NCBI GenBank assembly: GCA_016195685.1
Contig: JACPZE010000013.1
Location: 1 to 39,797 of the forward strand
DNA from: Candidatus Gottesmanbacteria bacterium
Lineage (GTDB): Bacteria > Patescibacteriota > Microgenomatia > 2-02-FULL-39-11
Direction: 5' to 3'
DNA length: 39,797 nt
Shown: one piece after another, positions 11,133-20,429 of the stretch
How the letters are laid out: every line of letters begins with the position of its first letter
How positions within the stretch are numbered: position 1 is the stretch's first letter
Notes under the pieces: model-generated
What the model was told of the DNA's origin: nothing
Seen by the model: only the letters and a program-made list of their open reading frames with translations
Databases searched by the model: none
Made by a program: the position numbers and the translations under genes

Positions 11133-11879
11133 TTAATGTTCCGATTTAGTTGTTGCCAAAGCTATAAAAACACTTGTTAGCATAGAAAAAATAAGTGCCT
11201 GAATAAACCCTACAAAAAGTTCTAGTCCTAAAAATGGTACAGGAACAAGTAGAGGCATCAAAAAAGCGATAACAGTCAAAAGTACTTCACCAGCAAAAAT
11301 ATTTCCAAAAAGACGAAAAGCAAAAGAAATAACTTTGGTGAATTCAGAAATAAGTTCTAATATTCCAACAAAAAATAGAATGGGATTTGAAAAATTGATA
11401 AATTTCTTAAGGTATGTAACACCTAGAGTCTTAAAACCAGTAAATTGAACTACTATTACCGCTATCAAAGCCAGTCCCAAAGTTGTATTTAAATCAGCTG
11501 TCCCTGATCGAAATAATGGGATAAATAATTTATGTCCTTCTTCTATTTTTTCTATCATTATTGTACCTACTCCGGGTAAAAGTCCGACCCAATTTAATGA
11601 AATAATATAAATAAAATATGTAGCCACAAGTGGAAAAAATGTATTTATCCTTTCATTTAGTATCGTGGAAAATAAATTCCAAATTCCTTCAACCACAATT
11701 TCTGCAATAGACTGAAAGTAACCTGGCACTATAGAAATATTTCTAGTTACCAATAAAGAAAGAATTACTAGAAAAAATATAACAATCCATGAAGTCAAAA
11801 GTGAGTTAGTAACCCAAAAATTGCCAAACAAATAGAAAAGTTTTTCTGCAGTAAGCGAAACATGAATACCGGAATGCAT
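11133..11879 (-). CDS. atpB: ATP synthase F0 a subunit
   Basis: Membrane stator that forms the proton half-channels. It has 248 residues with five or six predicted membrane helices. The essential arginine is R189 in FRLFGNIFAGEVL, the family signature (RLFGNxxAGE). The C-terminal helix reads FVGFIQALIFSMLTSVFIALA, including the conserved Q. The start lies one base after the atpZ stop codon. Confidence 0.95.
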   Translation of the reverse strand: MHSGIHVSLTAEKLFYLFGNFWVTNSLLTSWIVIFFLVILSLLVTRNISIVPGYFQSIAEIVVEGIWNLFSTILNERINTFFPLVATYFIYIISLNWVGLLPGVGTIMIEKIEEGHKLFIPLFRSGTADLNTTLGLALIAVIVVQFTGFKTLGVTYLKKFINFSNPILFFVGILELISEFTKVISFAFRLFGNIFAGEVLLTVIAFLMPLLVPVPFLGLELFVGFIQALIFSMLTSVFIALATTKSEH

Positions 11880-11880
11880 A

Positions 11881-12177
11881 TTACTTTTTTAGTATTTTAC
11901 TCAAAATAAAATATATATTAGTTATTCCAATAAACAATCCTAAAAAAATTAATGAGAGAGTCATTCTGGGAGACGTAGTAAATTTCTTATCCAAAAACTG
12001 TCCCAGAAAGGCTCCCCCAACAATTGGTAAACAAATAGACAATCCCAGTTGTGAAACCAAAGATAGTGTGGCAAAAAATCTTTTCTCCTCTTTTTTTCCT
12101 TTAGGTGTTAACTTCTCTACTTCTTCGGTTAAAATTTTATCTTTACCAAATCGTAAAGTTTTTCGTTTGGCAAACAT
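11881..12177 (-). CDS. AtpZ/AtpI-family protein of the ATP synthase operon
   Basis: 98-residue protein with a charged N-terminal ~35 residues and two membrane helices (about 37-60 and 73-94). The glycine-rich turn GGAFLGQFLDKKF between them is typical of the AtpZ/AtpI small proteins found at the head of atp operons, which assist c-ring assembly or cation transport. First gene of the atp cluster, 13 bases after dnaE. Size, topology and position support the call; AtpZ and AtpI cannot be separated with confidence. Confidence 0.8.
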   Translation of the reverse strand: MFAKRKTLRFGKDKILTEEVEKLTPKGKKEEKRFFATLSLVSQLGLSICLPIVGGAFLGQFLDKKFTTSPRMTLSLIFLGLFIGITNIYFILSKILKK

Positions 12178-12190
12178 TGTAATTTTAGAA

Positions 12191-15100
12191 TTATTTTTTA
12201 TCTAAGTCAAGGACTTTTGCATCATCAACTATAACGGTTACTCTTTCTTCTTTCTCTGTCACCTTACCCTTTAGAATTATTACTTGATCCATTTTCCAGA
12301 TATATTTTGTGCGCTCAAATATCGATGGAAAGACGACTAATTCTATAGTTCCTGTAAAGTCATCTAGCTTTACAAACGCCATTTCCTGTCCGCTTTTTTT
12401 AGTGATTATTTTTTTTATTTGAGAAATTATTCCTCCTATTACAACCGGTCTCTCCGAAACAACCAAAGAAACAATTCTGTTACTTACTTTTTTCTCAAGA
12501 GTAGGTATATAGGATGTTAAAGGATGTTCTGTTAGGTAAAATCCGAGAAGTTCCTTTTCAAAAAGAAGCAGTTCTTCTTTACTTAATTCCTCAACTTCTG
12601 GTAAATGGTCAATTATGTCAAATGACTCCTCCATGGCAAATAGACTTCCTTGTCCATCCGCCTCATTTTTTGCTTTGGTATGAACTTTATCTACTATAGT
12701 AGGATAAGCTGATAAAAGAGCGGCCCTTTTCCCAAATTGATCCAAAGCTCCTGCTTTTATCAAAGATTCCAATGTTTTTTTTGTCACTTTGGAAAGGTCG
12801 ACTCTGCTGACAAAATCAGTAAATGACTTAAAAACTCCATCTTTTTCTCTGGCTTTTAATATACTATCTATTGCTGCCGTACCGACGTTTTTAACAGCTG
12901 ATAGTCCAAATCTGATCCTTCCAGACTCTTTGCTTTCTCCTAGCTCAATGATAAATTCGATATCCGACTTATTTATATCCGGAGGAAGAAGTGATATTTT
13001 CATCCTTCGGCATTCCAATATAGCTTGCGCCATTTTCTCGTTCCCAGCTGTTCCGGTTGCACTTCTACTCTCTGCGGTAAAGACCGCAGTCATAAACTCT
13101 ACAGGAAATTTTGCTTTCATATAAGCAGTATGATAAGCAATCATCGCATATGAAGCAGAATGAGCTTTATTAAATCCATAACCCACAAATTTTTCTATCA
13201 GTGAAAATATTTTTTCTGCAACCGTTTTGGTATATCCACTTTTTACACAACCGCTTACGAATTTTATTTTTTCTTTCTTCATCGCTTCTGGTTTTTTCTT
13301 GCCAATTGCCATACGCAGTTTGTCAGCTTCAACCATCGTGTAGCCAGCCATTTGATTGGCAATTTGCATACATTGCTCTTGATAGACAGCAATTCCATAT
13401 GTTTCAGACAGTATTTGCCGCAGCGCCGGATGGGGATATTTAATTTTCTTAGGATTTTCTTTTGACTCGATAAAACTAGGAATCCAATCCATCGGACCCG
13501 GCCGAAATAAGGCCACCATGGCGGAAATATCAGAAAATTTCGTGGGTTTAAGTTCTCTTGCTAGTCTTCTCATACCGCCCGACTCAAGCTGGAAGATACC
13601 GGTTGTTTCACCCGACGTAATAAGATCATATGATTCCTTGTCATCCAGTGGAATTTTTTGTAAATTCACTTCTATATTCCGTGTTTCTCTAACAAAACGT
13701 ATACTATTTTCCAATATTGTAAGGTTTCTTAGTCCCAACAAATCCATTTTCAAAAGACCAACTGCTTTACCCTCAGCCGCGTTTAGATCCAAACAGTACA
13801 TGTCATATTGGGTAATTATTCTTTCTCCTTTTGTTTCCTTTTGCAAAGGTGTATAGTTTGTGAGAGGCTGATCTGAAATTACTACTCCAGCCGCGTGGAC
13901 AGATGCATGCCTGGCTACACCCTCAAGTTTTCTAGCAATATCAAGCAAATTTTTTGTTTCCGGCTCATTTTTATATGCAGCTCCCAGTTCGGGAGTAATT
14001 TGTATTGCTTTGTCTATACTCATGGGAAACCCTTGGGCCCCCGGGGGGATAAGTTTTGCAATCCTATCTGGCTGAGCATAAGGCATACCCAAAGCACGAC
14101 CCACATCCCGGACTGCCTGTCTTGCCTCCATCGTACCAAAAGTAATTATCTGTGCTACTTTATCATTACCATATTTCTCAGTCACATATGCTATCACTTC
14201 GTCTCGTCTATCGTCTGCAAAATCCAAATCGATATCGGGGGGAGACGGCCTGTCCGGATTTAGAAATCTCTCAAATGGAAGTAAATGTTTTATGGGGTCA
14301 AGGTCGGTTATACCCATTGAATAAGCAACCAAGCTTCCTGCAGCAGATCCGCGGCCAGGTCCTACGGCAATACCTTTTTGCTTTGACCAATTCACGAAAT
14401 CCGCAACGATCAAAAAATAAGTAGAGTATCCTTTATTTATGATAATATCCAGCTCGTATTCTAGCCTTTTACTCAATTCTGAGGTAATCTGAGTAAACCT
14501 CCCTTTTATTCCATTTTTGGCTACTTTTCGAAGGAAACTATCTGCGGTTTCACCAATTGGTACTTCAAATTGGGGAAGTATCCATTTACCCAATTCTATT
14601 TCCACATTGCACATGTTGGCAATCTTAACGGTATTTTGTATAGCCTCTGGATATTGTATGAAAAGCCCTTTCATCTCTTGACTACTTTTCATATAAAAAT
14701 CAGGCGAGGAAAGCATCGAGAGAGGTCTTTTGGATTCAAGCATGGTATGCTGCGTCTGGACGCAAAGTAAAATTTCCTGTGCATAAGCATCCTCGGCATT
14801 TATATAATGTATGTCATTAGTGGCTACTAAAGGTATCCCTAGTTTTCTTGAAAGTTCCACTAGTTTTACATTTACTTTCTGCTGTTCTTCTATTTTGGGA
14901 TGTTGTTGCAGTTCCAAAAAAAATCGTCCGCTGGGAAAAATTTCCATAAATTCCCGGGCTTTTTTTTCTGCCTGAGTATCTTGTCCCGTTAAAAGTAGAT
15001 GCGGTACTTCCCCGTTTAGACATGCAGACAATGCGATCAGTCCTTCGCTATGATCCCGCAGCACTTGTAAATCTATTCTAGGTTTGTAGTAATAACCTTC

Positions 15101-15433
15101 CAAATTTGCATGAGTCACTAACTTCATCAGATTGTGATAACCAGTATTATTTTCTGCCAGAAGTACCAAGTGATATTGATCATTATCTATTCCCTGCTGT
15201 TTGTCGAAGCGGCTGCGGGATGCTTGATAAGCTTCTACACCGATTATCGGCTTTACCCCTGCTTCTTTTGCTTTTAGGAAAAATTTGACTGCACCATACA
15301 TGGATCCGTGATCTGTAATTGCAAGTGAATCCATCCCTAGTTCTTTAGTACGATTAAGAAGATCTGGAATTTTGGCTAACCCATCAAGGAGCGAAAACTC
15401 AGTATGTGTATGAAGATGTACAAAATCAGGCAT
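12191..15433 (-). CDS. dnaE: DNA polymerase III alpha subunit with intact PHP domain
   Basis: Replicative polymerase of 1080 residues. N-terminal PHP domain (1-~210), polymerase core with GPGRGSAAGS at 358-367 and catalytic aspartates D400 and D402 in PDIDLDF, helix-hairpin-helix region, and a C-terminal OB fold (~970-1065). The PHP domain keeps what look like all nine metal ligands seen in active PHP exonucleases: H8, H10, D41, H42, E67, H100, C138, D207 and H209. It may therefore proofread by itself, unlike the E. coli enzyme, where these are lost. It starts 36 bases from the divergent GGDEF gene and runs directly into the atp operon. Confidence 0.95.
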   Translation of the reverse strand: MPDFVHLHTHTEFSLLDGLAKIPDLLNRTKELGMDSLAITDHGSMYGAVKFFLKAKEAGVKPIIGVEAYQASRSRFDKQQGIDNDQYHLVLLAENNTGYHNLMKLVTHANLEGYYYKPRIDLQVLRDHSEGLIALSACLNGEVPHLLLTGQDTQAEKKAREFMEIFPSGRFFLELQQHPKIEEQQKVNVKLVELSRKLGIPLVATNDIHYINAEDAYAQEILLCVQTQHTMLESKRPLSMLSSPDFYMKSSQEMKGLFIQYPEAIQNTVKIANMCNVEIELGKWILPQFEVPIGETADSFLRKVAKNGIKGRFTQITSELSKRLEYELDIIINKGYSTYFLIVADFVNWSKQKGIAVGPGRGSAAGSLVAYSMGITDLDPIKHLLPFERFLNPDRPSPPDIDLDFADDRRDEVIAYVTEKYGNDKVAQIITFGTMEARQAVRDVGRALGMPYAQPDRIAKLIPPGAQGFPMSIDKAIQITPELGAAYKNEPETKNLLDIARKLEGVARHASVHAAGVVISDQPLTNYTPLQKETKGERIITQYDMYCLDLNAAEGKAVGLLKMDLLGLRNLTILENSIRFVRETRNIEVNLQKIPLDDKESYDLITSGETTGIFQLESGGMRRLARELKPTKFSDISAMVALFRPGPMDWIPSFIESKENPKKIKYPHPALRQILSETYGIAVYQEQCMQIANQMAGYTMVEADKLRMAIGKKKPEAMKKEKIKFVSGCVKSGYTKTVAEKIFSLIEKFVGYGFNKAHSASYAMIAYHTAYMKAKFPVEFMTAVFTAESRSATGTAGNEKMAQAILECRRMKISLLPPDINKSDIEFIIELGESKESGRIRFGLSAVKNVGTAAIDSILKAREKDGVFKSFTDFVSRVDLSKVTKKTLESLIKAGALDQFGKRAALLSAYPTIVDKVHTKAKNEADGQGSLFAMEESFDIIDHLPEVEELSKEELLLFEKELLGFYLTEHPLTSYIPTLEKKVSNRIVSLVVSERPVVIGGIISQIKKIITKKSGQEMAFVKLDDFTGTIELVVFPSIFERTKYIWKMDQVIILKGKVTEKEERVTVIVDDAKVLDLDKK

Positions 15434-15434
15434 T

Positions 15435-15463
15435 TTGCTTTAAAGTTAAGGATATTTTAACAT
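15435..15463. promoter_or_regulatory. overlapping divergent promoters of the GGDEF gene (+) and dnaE (-)
   Basis: Plus strand: TTGCTT (15435-15440), 17 bases, TAACAT (15458-15463). Its start point would fall at the ATG of the GGDEF gene (15470), giving a leaderless message. Minus strand: an extended -10 (TGTTAAAAT, plus positions 15454-15462) about 20 bases before the dnaE ATG, without a clear -35. The two -10 elements overlap, so transcription of the two genes may be mutually exclusive. Hexamer matching only. Confidence 0.4.
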
Positions 15464-15469
15464 ACATCT

Positions 15470-17209
15470 ATGCAACTAACTGAACATTCTGCTTTCATGG
15501 AACCATCTAAGAATGTCCCTATTCCAATTATTAGAGTTTCACGAGCTGGTATTATTATCGGTTTTAATAGACAAGCAATTCTAGATTTTGGAGGTCAACC
15601 TGAAGATTTAGCTAATAAACCGGTATCCAAGTTTATTAAGGATAGCACTCCTGATTCTCTTCATAAATTATTTTTTCAAACAGCAAAAGCTGCTTTACAA
15701 TTTCAGAAGGAAATACTATCAGAAAAAATTAAATTACCTGAAGTAGAAATTAGTGATAAATTTGGAAAGCAAAGGATTATTCAAATAAGACCTTCATTAA
15801 TCGGTAAAAGAGAAAGTGAAGAATTTGAAATTATAGCTGTTGATATAACAGAAGAGGTGGAAAAACGTGAATATGCCGAAGCACTTTCTAAAGCCAAAAG
15901 TGCAGTTCATGAACATCTGGAGTTACCGAAGGTTTTGGATGCCATCAGTCAAGAACTCAAACAATTCGTTCCATACGACACAGCTTCTTTAATGTTTTTC
16001 ACCAATAACGAATTATCTGATGCTTATTACTGGCGATCCCACGAATCAAATACTGTTCAAGCAGATAACTTAGATGATCTGCGTGGGAGATTAAAAAATA
16101 CGCAAAATATTCAGCGTATGTTATCAACAAAGGAAACTATCTATATTCCAGATACAACAATTCCTACTAGTGGTTATCAAAAAACTGAATACAGTCAAAA
16201 TGTTATGTCTTATATAGGAATACCAGTAATAATTAATGATAAGGTTATTGGAATTCTTAATTTAAATTCCAAAGCGCTTCACTTTACTGATAAAGACGTT
16301 AAAAGTGCTCAGGATTTTGCCAACATAATAGGCCAAGCTATAGATAATGCTCACTTACATGAAGCAGCCCAATCAGCTGCAAGACTAGATTCCCTAACCG
16401 GACTTTTAAACCATGGCCAATTTATAATAGAAGGTCAACGTGCTATTAAATTTTCTGAGCGAGAAGATAATAGACCTTTTGGGGTTGTTATGATGGATTT
16501 AGATAATTTTAAAGATGTAAATGATACGCGCGGTCATCAAATTGGTGATAATGTATTAGTTGGTATCGCACAAGCTTTAGCTGCTCATATTAGGTTTCCA
16601 GGAGTAACAGGCAGGTATGGAGGTGAAGAGTTCGGAGTTGTAATTCCTTTGAATGGTTTGCACAAAAACTGGTTACAACTAAATCGTATTAGTGACTATA
16701 TCAGATATTTGAAATTTCCCAGTCCAAGAGGCACTTTTAGTATAACAGCTAGTATTGGCATCGCCAATGCAGATCCTCTTATCCCAGAAAATCATGTAGA
16801 AGAATATCTTGACCGTGCAGATACAGCATTATATGTCGTAAAAAAAGCAGAAGACCGGAACGGAATTGGAATTCATATGAGTAGAACTGAAGATACCGAT
16901 AAAGTAATTGTATTTAAACCAGCAGCAGATAACTCTACTAGAGTCGCATTTTATGATGTGTTGCGAACCGGTAATAATCAAGAAAATAATCCAACAGAAA
17001 GTAGAAAAAATACACTAGTGGCAGAATATTATTTCACTCAGGATAAAAAACAAATTACCTTAAGAAAAAAACTTAGTGAGGGTAAGTTTTCAACTGTAAT
17101 TATTAATATAGAGAAAGAAGCGTATTTACCTAATAATTATAGTTGGAGTGATGAAGAAATGCAGATTATGCGAATTATTCATCCACCTAGAAATTGGAAG
17201 GAACTATAA
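15470..17209 (+). CDS. PAS-GAF-GGDEF diguanylate cyclase
   Basis: 579-residue soluble signalling protein. PAS fold at about 14-125 (PIIRVSRAGIIIGFNRQAIL to IIAVDITEEVEKRE), GAF at ~148-297 (SYIGIPVIINDKVIGILNLN), and GGDEF at ~305-468 with the active site GGEEF (384-388) and metal ligand D343 in MMDLDNF. It should make cyclic di-GMP from GTP. The product-inhibition site RxxD is incomplete (R375 present, D replaced by G378). About 110 residues after GGDEF match nothing I recognise. No membrane segment. It is the only plus-strand gene in the first 22 kb. The ATG at 15470 fits a leaderless start; M10 (15497) is the alternative. Confidence 0.9.
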   Translation: MQLTEHSAFMEPSKNVPIPIIRVSRAGIIIGFNRQAILDFGGQPEDLANKPVSKFIKDSTPDSLHKLFFQTAKAALQFQKEILSEKIKLPEVEISDKFGKQRIIQIRPSLIGKRESEEFEIIAVDITEEVEKREYAEALSKAKSAVHEHLELPKVLDAISQELKQFVPYDTASLMFFTNNELSDAYYWRSHESNTVQADNLDDLRGRLKNTQNIQRMLSTKETIYIPDTTIPTSGYQKTEYSQNVMSYIGIPVIINDKVIGILNLNSKALHFTDKDVKSAQDFANIIGQAIDNAHLHEAAQSAARLDSLTGLLNHGQFIIEGQRAIKFSEREDNRPFGVVMMDLDNFKDVNDTRGHQIGDNVLVGIAQALAAHIRFPGVTGRYGGEEFGVVIPLNGLHKNWLQLNRISDYIRYLKFPSPRGTFSITASIGIANADPLIPENHVEEYLDRADTALYVVKKAEDRNGIGIHMSRTEDTDKVIVFKPAADNSTRVAFYDVLRTGNNQENNPTESRKNTLVAEYYFTQDKKQITLRKKLSEGKFSTVIINIEKEAYLPNNYSWSDEEMQIMRIIHPPRNWKEL

Positions 17210-17214
17210 AAGTA

Positions 17215-18615
17215 TTAATTTAGCATTTTCGATAAAAATCTCTTCGTTTCTTCTGCTTCAGCCTTTCCCTTTGCTTCCCTCATCACTTGTCCGACTAAAA
17301 ACATTAAGGCTTGTTGTTTGCCGGATTTAAAGTCCGCCACTGCTTTTGGATTTGCTTTCAACACTTTTTGGATTATTGCTTCAAGTTCCTTATCATCCAT
17401 CTGTACTATTTGCTGTTTTTGGCTTATTAAATTCACCAACTTTTCTGGTGTTACTTTAGTAATATCAGTTTTCTTATTTATAATCCAATTGGCTATTATT
17501 TTAGGTGTTATTCCTTTGTACTTTTTGCTTGACACCTGATATTTGATACTATTTTCGTAATAATCAGCTGTTTCCAATTCATCTGTGAGTATCGTTGCAT
17601 CGTATTCAGATATTTTATAATCTTTTATAAATCTTTTAATCTTTTTGTCTGGCAACTCACAGATTTGTGCTTTGAGTTTTGAGATTTGCGGTTTAGTCCA
17701 ACGTATCGGAGGAATATCCGGTTCTGGAAAATATCGGTAATCATGTGCTTCTTCTTTCGTCCTTTGAGTATAAGTAATTCCTTTCTTTTCATCCCAACCT
17801 CTGGTCTCTTGTGCTGGAACTTCTCCTTTTTCAAGTATGGATATATGTCTGTCTAATTCAAAATCGATGGCTTTTTTCGCGAAATTAAATGAATTAATAT
17901 TTTTTACTTCAACTTTATAATTTGGTAATTTTAATTTGTTTGGTGATTGATTTTTGTTTCTTGAAAATTTTCGGACGGAAATATTTGGCTCCAACCTCAT
18001 TGACCCTTTTTCCATGTCCGCGTCGGATATGCCGATATAGCGGATTATCTGGTGAAGTTTTTTTAGGAAAATTCTTGCTTCTTCACTACTTCTTATATCC
18101 GGCTCGGTAACTATCTCAACCAGAGGCATACCACTTCTATTAAAATCTATGAGCGTGCATTTTGCACCATCTATAGTTGCATGGAGCAATTTTCCCGTAT
18201 CCTCTTCCATATGCACTCTTCGAATTCTTATTTTTTTTCTTATTTGTTGATTGGTTAATTTGTTGATTGGTTGATTGGTATTTGTTTCTAACGATCCATT
18301 GATAGCGAACGGCTTATCGTATTGACTTATTTGGTATCCTTTTGGTAAATCAGGGTAGAAATAGTTTTTTCTGTCAAACTTACTAAATACTGGAATATCA
18401 CAATTTAGAGCCAATCCCAACATCACGCACCACTCTACTGCAATTCTATTTGGAAATGGTAATGTACCAGGTAAAGCTAGACAAACTGGGCAACAAAGTG
18501 TATTCGGCACCTTGCCAAACCAGTCAGCATTACACCCGCAGAACATTTTTGATTTTGTTTTTAACTCGACATGGATCTCCAAACCTATAATAGGTTCGAA
18601 ATTTTCTTTGATCAT
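17215..18615 (-). CDS. gatB: Asp/Glu-tRNA amidotransferase subunit B
   Basis: Binds misacylated Glu-tRNA(Gln) or Asp-tRNA(Asn) and transfers the amide in the GatCAB complex. It has 466 residues. The N-terminal cradle domain includes EPIIGLEIHVELKTKSKMFC, the zinc cysteines FCGC and CCPVC, and DYRYFPEPDIPP; a YqeY-like tail (~400-466) follows. Two small insertions relative to common GatB are low-complexity: around NTNQPINKLTNQQIRKK (repeat-coded, see the repeat entry) and around YQVSSKKYKG. The first four bases overlap the gatA stop. It ends five bases from the convergent GGDEF gene with no clear terminator between them. Confidence 0.95.
   Translation of the reverse strand: MIKENFEPIIGLEIHVELKTKSKMFCGCNADWFGKVPNTLCCPVCLALPGTLPFPNRIAVEWCVMLGLALNCDIPVFSKFDRKNYFYPDLPKGYQISQYDKPFAINGSLETNTNQPINKLTNQQIRKKIRIRRVHMEEDTGKLLHATIDGAKCTLIDFNRSGMPLVEIVTEPDIRSSEEARIFLKKLHQIIRYIGISDADMEKGSMRLEPNISVRKFSRNKNQSPNKLKLPNYKVEVKNINSFNFAKKAIDFELDRHISILEKGEVPAQETRGWDEKKGITYTQRTKEEAHDYRYFPEPDIPPIRWTKPQISKLKAQICELPDKKIKRFIKDYKISEYDATILTDELETADYYENSIKYQVSSKKYKGITPKIIANWIINKKTDITKVTPEKLVNLISQKQQIVQMDDKELEAIIQKVLKANPKAVADFKSGKQQALMFLVGQVMREAKGKAEAEETKRFLSKMLN
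18244..18279. repeat. degenerate tandem TTGATTGG-type repeat inside gatB
   Basis: Plus strand shows TTGTTGATTGGTTAAT followed by TTGTTGATTGGTTGATTGG, i.e. several imperfect copies of a TTGATTGG unit. On the coding strand it specifies the N/Q/L/T-rich stretch NQPINKLTNQQ, an apparent insertion of about 10 residues compared with typical GatB between the FAINGSLE and RIRRVHMEED segments. It preserves the reading frame. Confidence 0.6.
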
Positions 18616-20021
18616 AATTTCGGCTTTTCTTTGAAATAGTTAGTTTCCTGTTCAAATGCGTGAGCGACTTGAATAATCTTCTTTTCGCTAAATTGTGGAC
18701 CGATGACTTGCAAACCTGCAGGAAGACCGTCCGAAAATCCACAGGGTATACTTATTCCGGGCAATCCCGAGATGGTTGACGGTTCTGCCAATATATCCTG
18801 TACTTCGCCAAACATCGGACTTGTTTTACTTGACCCAAGAGGTAATGCGGTACACGGTGCAGTCGGGCCGATGATCACATCAACTTTTTTAAACACCTTT
18901 TCAAAATCTTCTACTATCATCGTTCTTATCTGTTGAGCTTTGAGATACAAAGCATCATAATAGCCCGTCGACAATGCATATGTACCCAGCATGATTCTCC
19001 TTTTTGCTTCTTCACCAAATTTATCACGGCCATACCCGTATCTTATTCCATCAAATCTGGCTAGATTCGCAGAAACTTCTGCTCTTTGAAGGATAGTATA
19101 GACAGAGATAGCATATTGTGGATCAACCAAATTGACATTTTTGACTTTAGCACCTAGTTTTTTAAATACCTCGATTGCTTGGTATATTTTTTCCTGTATA
19201 TTCTTTTGGGAACTTTCTATATACATATCAGCAATTCCTATCTTCATACCTTTAATCTTCTTACCTATGTCTTTTGTATAATTTTCTACTTTCTTAGGAG
19301 AACTGGTTGCATCATATGGGTCAAATCCTGCAATAGCATTTAGTACTATGGCCGCATCTTCCACAGTTTTTGTTATGGGACCCGGACTATCCAGCGATGA
19401 TCCCATTGCTACAATTCCATATCGACTGACCCGACCATAAGTTGGTTTTAAACCTACCGCTCCACACCAAGCTGAAGGTTGTCTTATGGAACCGGCTGTT
19501 TCTGTCCCGATGCTACCGATAGTCATATCAGACATTATTGAAGCTGCCGATCCGCCGGAAGAACCACCAGGAAGCCTTCCCAGATTCCAAGGATTTCTGG
19601 TAGTAAAAAAATCTGATGCCTCGGTAGATGATCCATGAGCCCAAGCATCCATATTAGTTTTACCCAATAGAACAATGTTTTTTTCTTTTAACTTCTTAGC
19701 AACAGTTCCATTAAAAATAGGCAAATAATCTTTCAATACATTCGAAGATGCCGTTGTCCTGATGTCAGTTGTACAAATATTATCTTTTAGCGCAAATGGG
19801 ATACCAACAAGAGGATTATCTGCTCTCTTCTTCATCAATAATTTATCTGCCTTATTTGCTTTATGCAAAGCATTTTCCTCATCTACCGTTACATAAGCTT
19901 TGACCAATTTATCGATGCTTTTTATCCTTGCCAGAACTGATTTTGTCAATTCTTTACTTGAAAATTTTTTCTCTTTTAATCCTTTGCTGGCTTGTGTAAT
20001 TGTAAGTTTGTATAAATCCAT
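18612..20021 (-). CDS. gatA: Asp/Glu-tRNA amidotransferase subunit A
   Basis: Amidase-signature glutaminase that releases ammonia for GatB. It has 469 residues from the ATG at 20021. With numbering from the GTG one codon upstream, the Ser-cis-Ser-Lys triad is K80 (PFALKDN), S155 (PGGSSGGS) and S179 (TETAGSIRQP), all intact. The ATG overlaps the gatC stop as TGATG and is preceded by GGAGG four bases upstream, so it is preferred over the GTG at 20024. The stop overlaps gatB by four bases. The three gat genes form one operon. Confidence 0.96.
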   Translation of the reverse strand: MDLYKLTITQASKGLKEKKFSSKELTKSVLARIKSIDKLVKAYVTVDEENALHKANKADKLLMKKRADNPLVGIPFALKDNICTTDIRTTASSNVLKDYLPIFNGTVAKKLKEKNIVLLGKTNMDAWAHGSSTEASDFFTTRNPWNLGRLPGGSSGGSAASIMSDMTIGSIGTETAGSIRQPSAWCGAVGLKPTYGRVSRYGIVAMGSSLDSPGPITKTVEDAAIVLNAIAGFDPYDATSSPKKVENYTKDIGKKIKGMKIGIADMYIESSQKNIQEKIYQAIEVFKKLGAKVKNVNLVDPQYAISVYTILQRAEVSANLARFDGIRYGYGRDKFGEEAKRRIMLGTYALSTGYYDALYLKAQQIRTMIVEDFEKVFKKVDVIIGPTAPCTALPLGSSKTSPMFGEVQDILAEPSTISGLPGISIPCGFSDGLPAGLQVIGPQFSEKKIIQVAHAFEQETNYFKEKPKL

Positions 20022-20317
20022 CACTCCTCCAATACTGCCTTCACTTTAAAATAACCTTTGTAATGATTAGATACCCCAGATAAAGCTTGTTCCTGCGTCA
20101 ATGAAGATGATACTTTATCTTCCCGAAAAACATTTTCCAACCCGGTAACATTACTTGTAGGCTTGAGTCCTTTGGTATTGAGTAATTTTATTTTATTTAT
20201 GAAATCCAAAGTATCAGAAAGGTCTTTGGATAATGTCTTTGCTTCTTCATCGGAAATATAAAGATTAGCTAGTTTGGCAATGTATTTGACTTTTTCAATC
20301 GTTATATCGTTCGTCAT
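20021..20317 (-). CDS. gatC: Asp/Glu-tRNA amidotransferase subunit C
   Basis: 98-residue subunit that stabilises the GatA-GatB interface. The N-terminal helix-loop EKVKYIAKLANLYISDEEAK and the middle LSDTLDFINKI are characteristic, and the C-terminal half carries NVFREDKV and VKAVLEE. First gene of the gatCAB operon. The ATG at 20317 follows a TAAAAT box by exactly six bases and has no Shine-Dalgarno, suggesting a leaderless start. Confidence 0.93.
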   Translation of the reverse strand: MTNDITIEKVKYIAKLANLYISDEEAKTLSKDLSDTLDFINKIKLLNTKGLKPTSNVTGLENVFREDKVSSSLTQEQALSGVSNHYKGYFKVKAVLEE

Positions 20318-20323
20318 TTGATT

Positions 20324-20329
20324 ATTTTA
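20324..20329 (-). promoter_or_regulatory. candidate -10 box of gatCAB (leaderless type)
   Basis: TAAAAT on the minus strand, then six bases, then the gatC ATG. The best -35 at 17 bases (TGGTAA) is poor, so this is supported mainly by position and by the same -10/6-base/ATG arrangement before three other genes in the window. Confidence 0.4.
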
Positions 20330-20382
20330 ACGTGAAAAATATTTTTTTACCATACGGCAAATTTAAATTTGGTTTTTAAACG

Positions 20383-20409
20383 AAGAAACCCTCACGTAGA
20401 GGGTTTCTT
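20383..20409 (-). terminator. intrinsic terminator downstream of glnA
   Basis: Perfect 11-bp stem (AAGAAACCCTC with GAGGGTTTCTT) closing a 5-base loop, 21 bases after the glnA stop codon. On the minus strand it is followed by a moderately T-rich tail (CGTTT). It separates glnA from the gatC promoter. Confidence 0.85.
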
Positions 20410-20429
20410 CTATTTGTATAAATTTCTGT

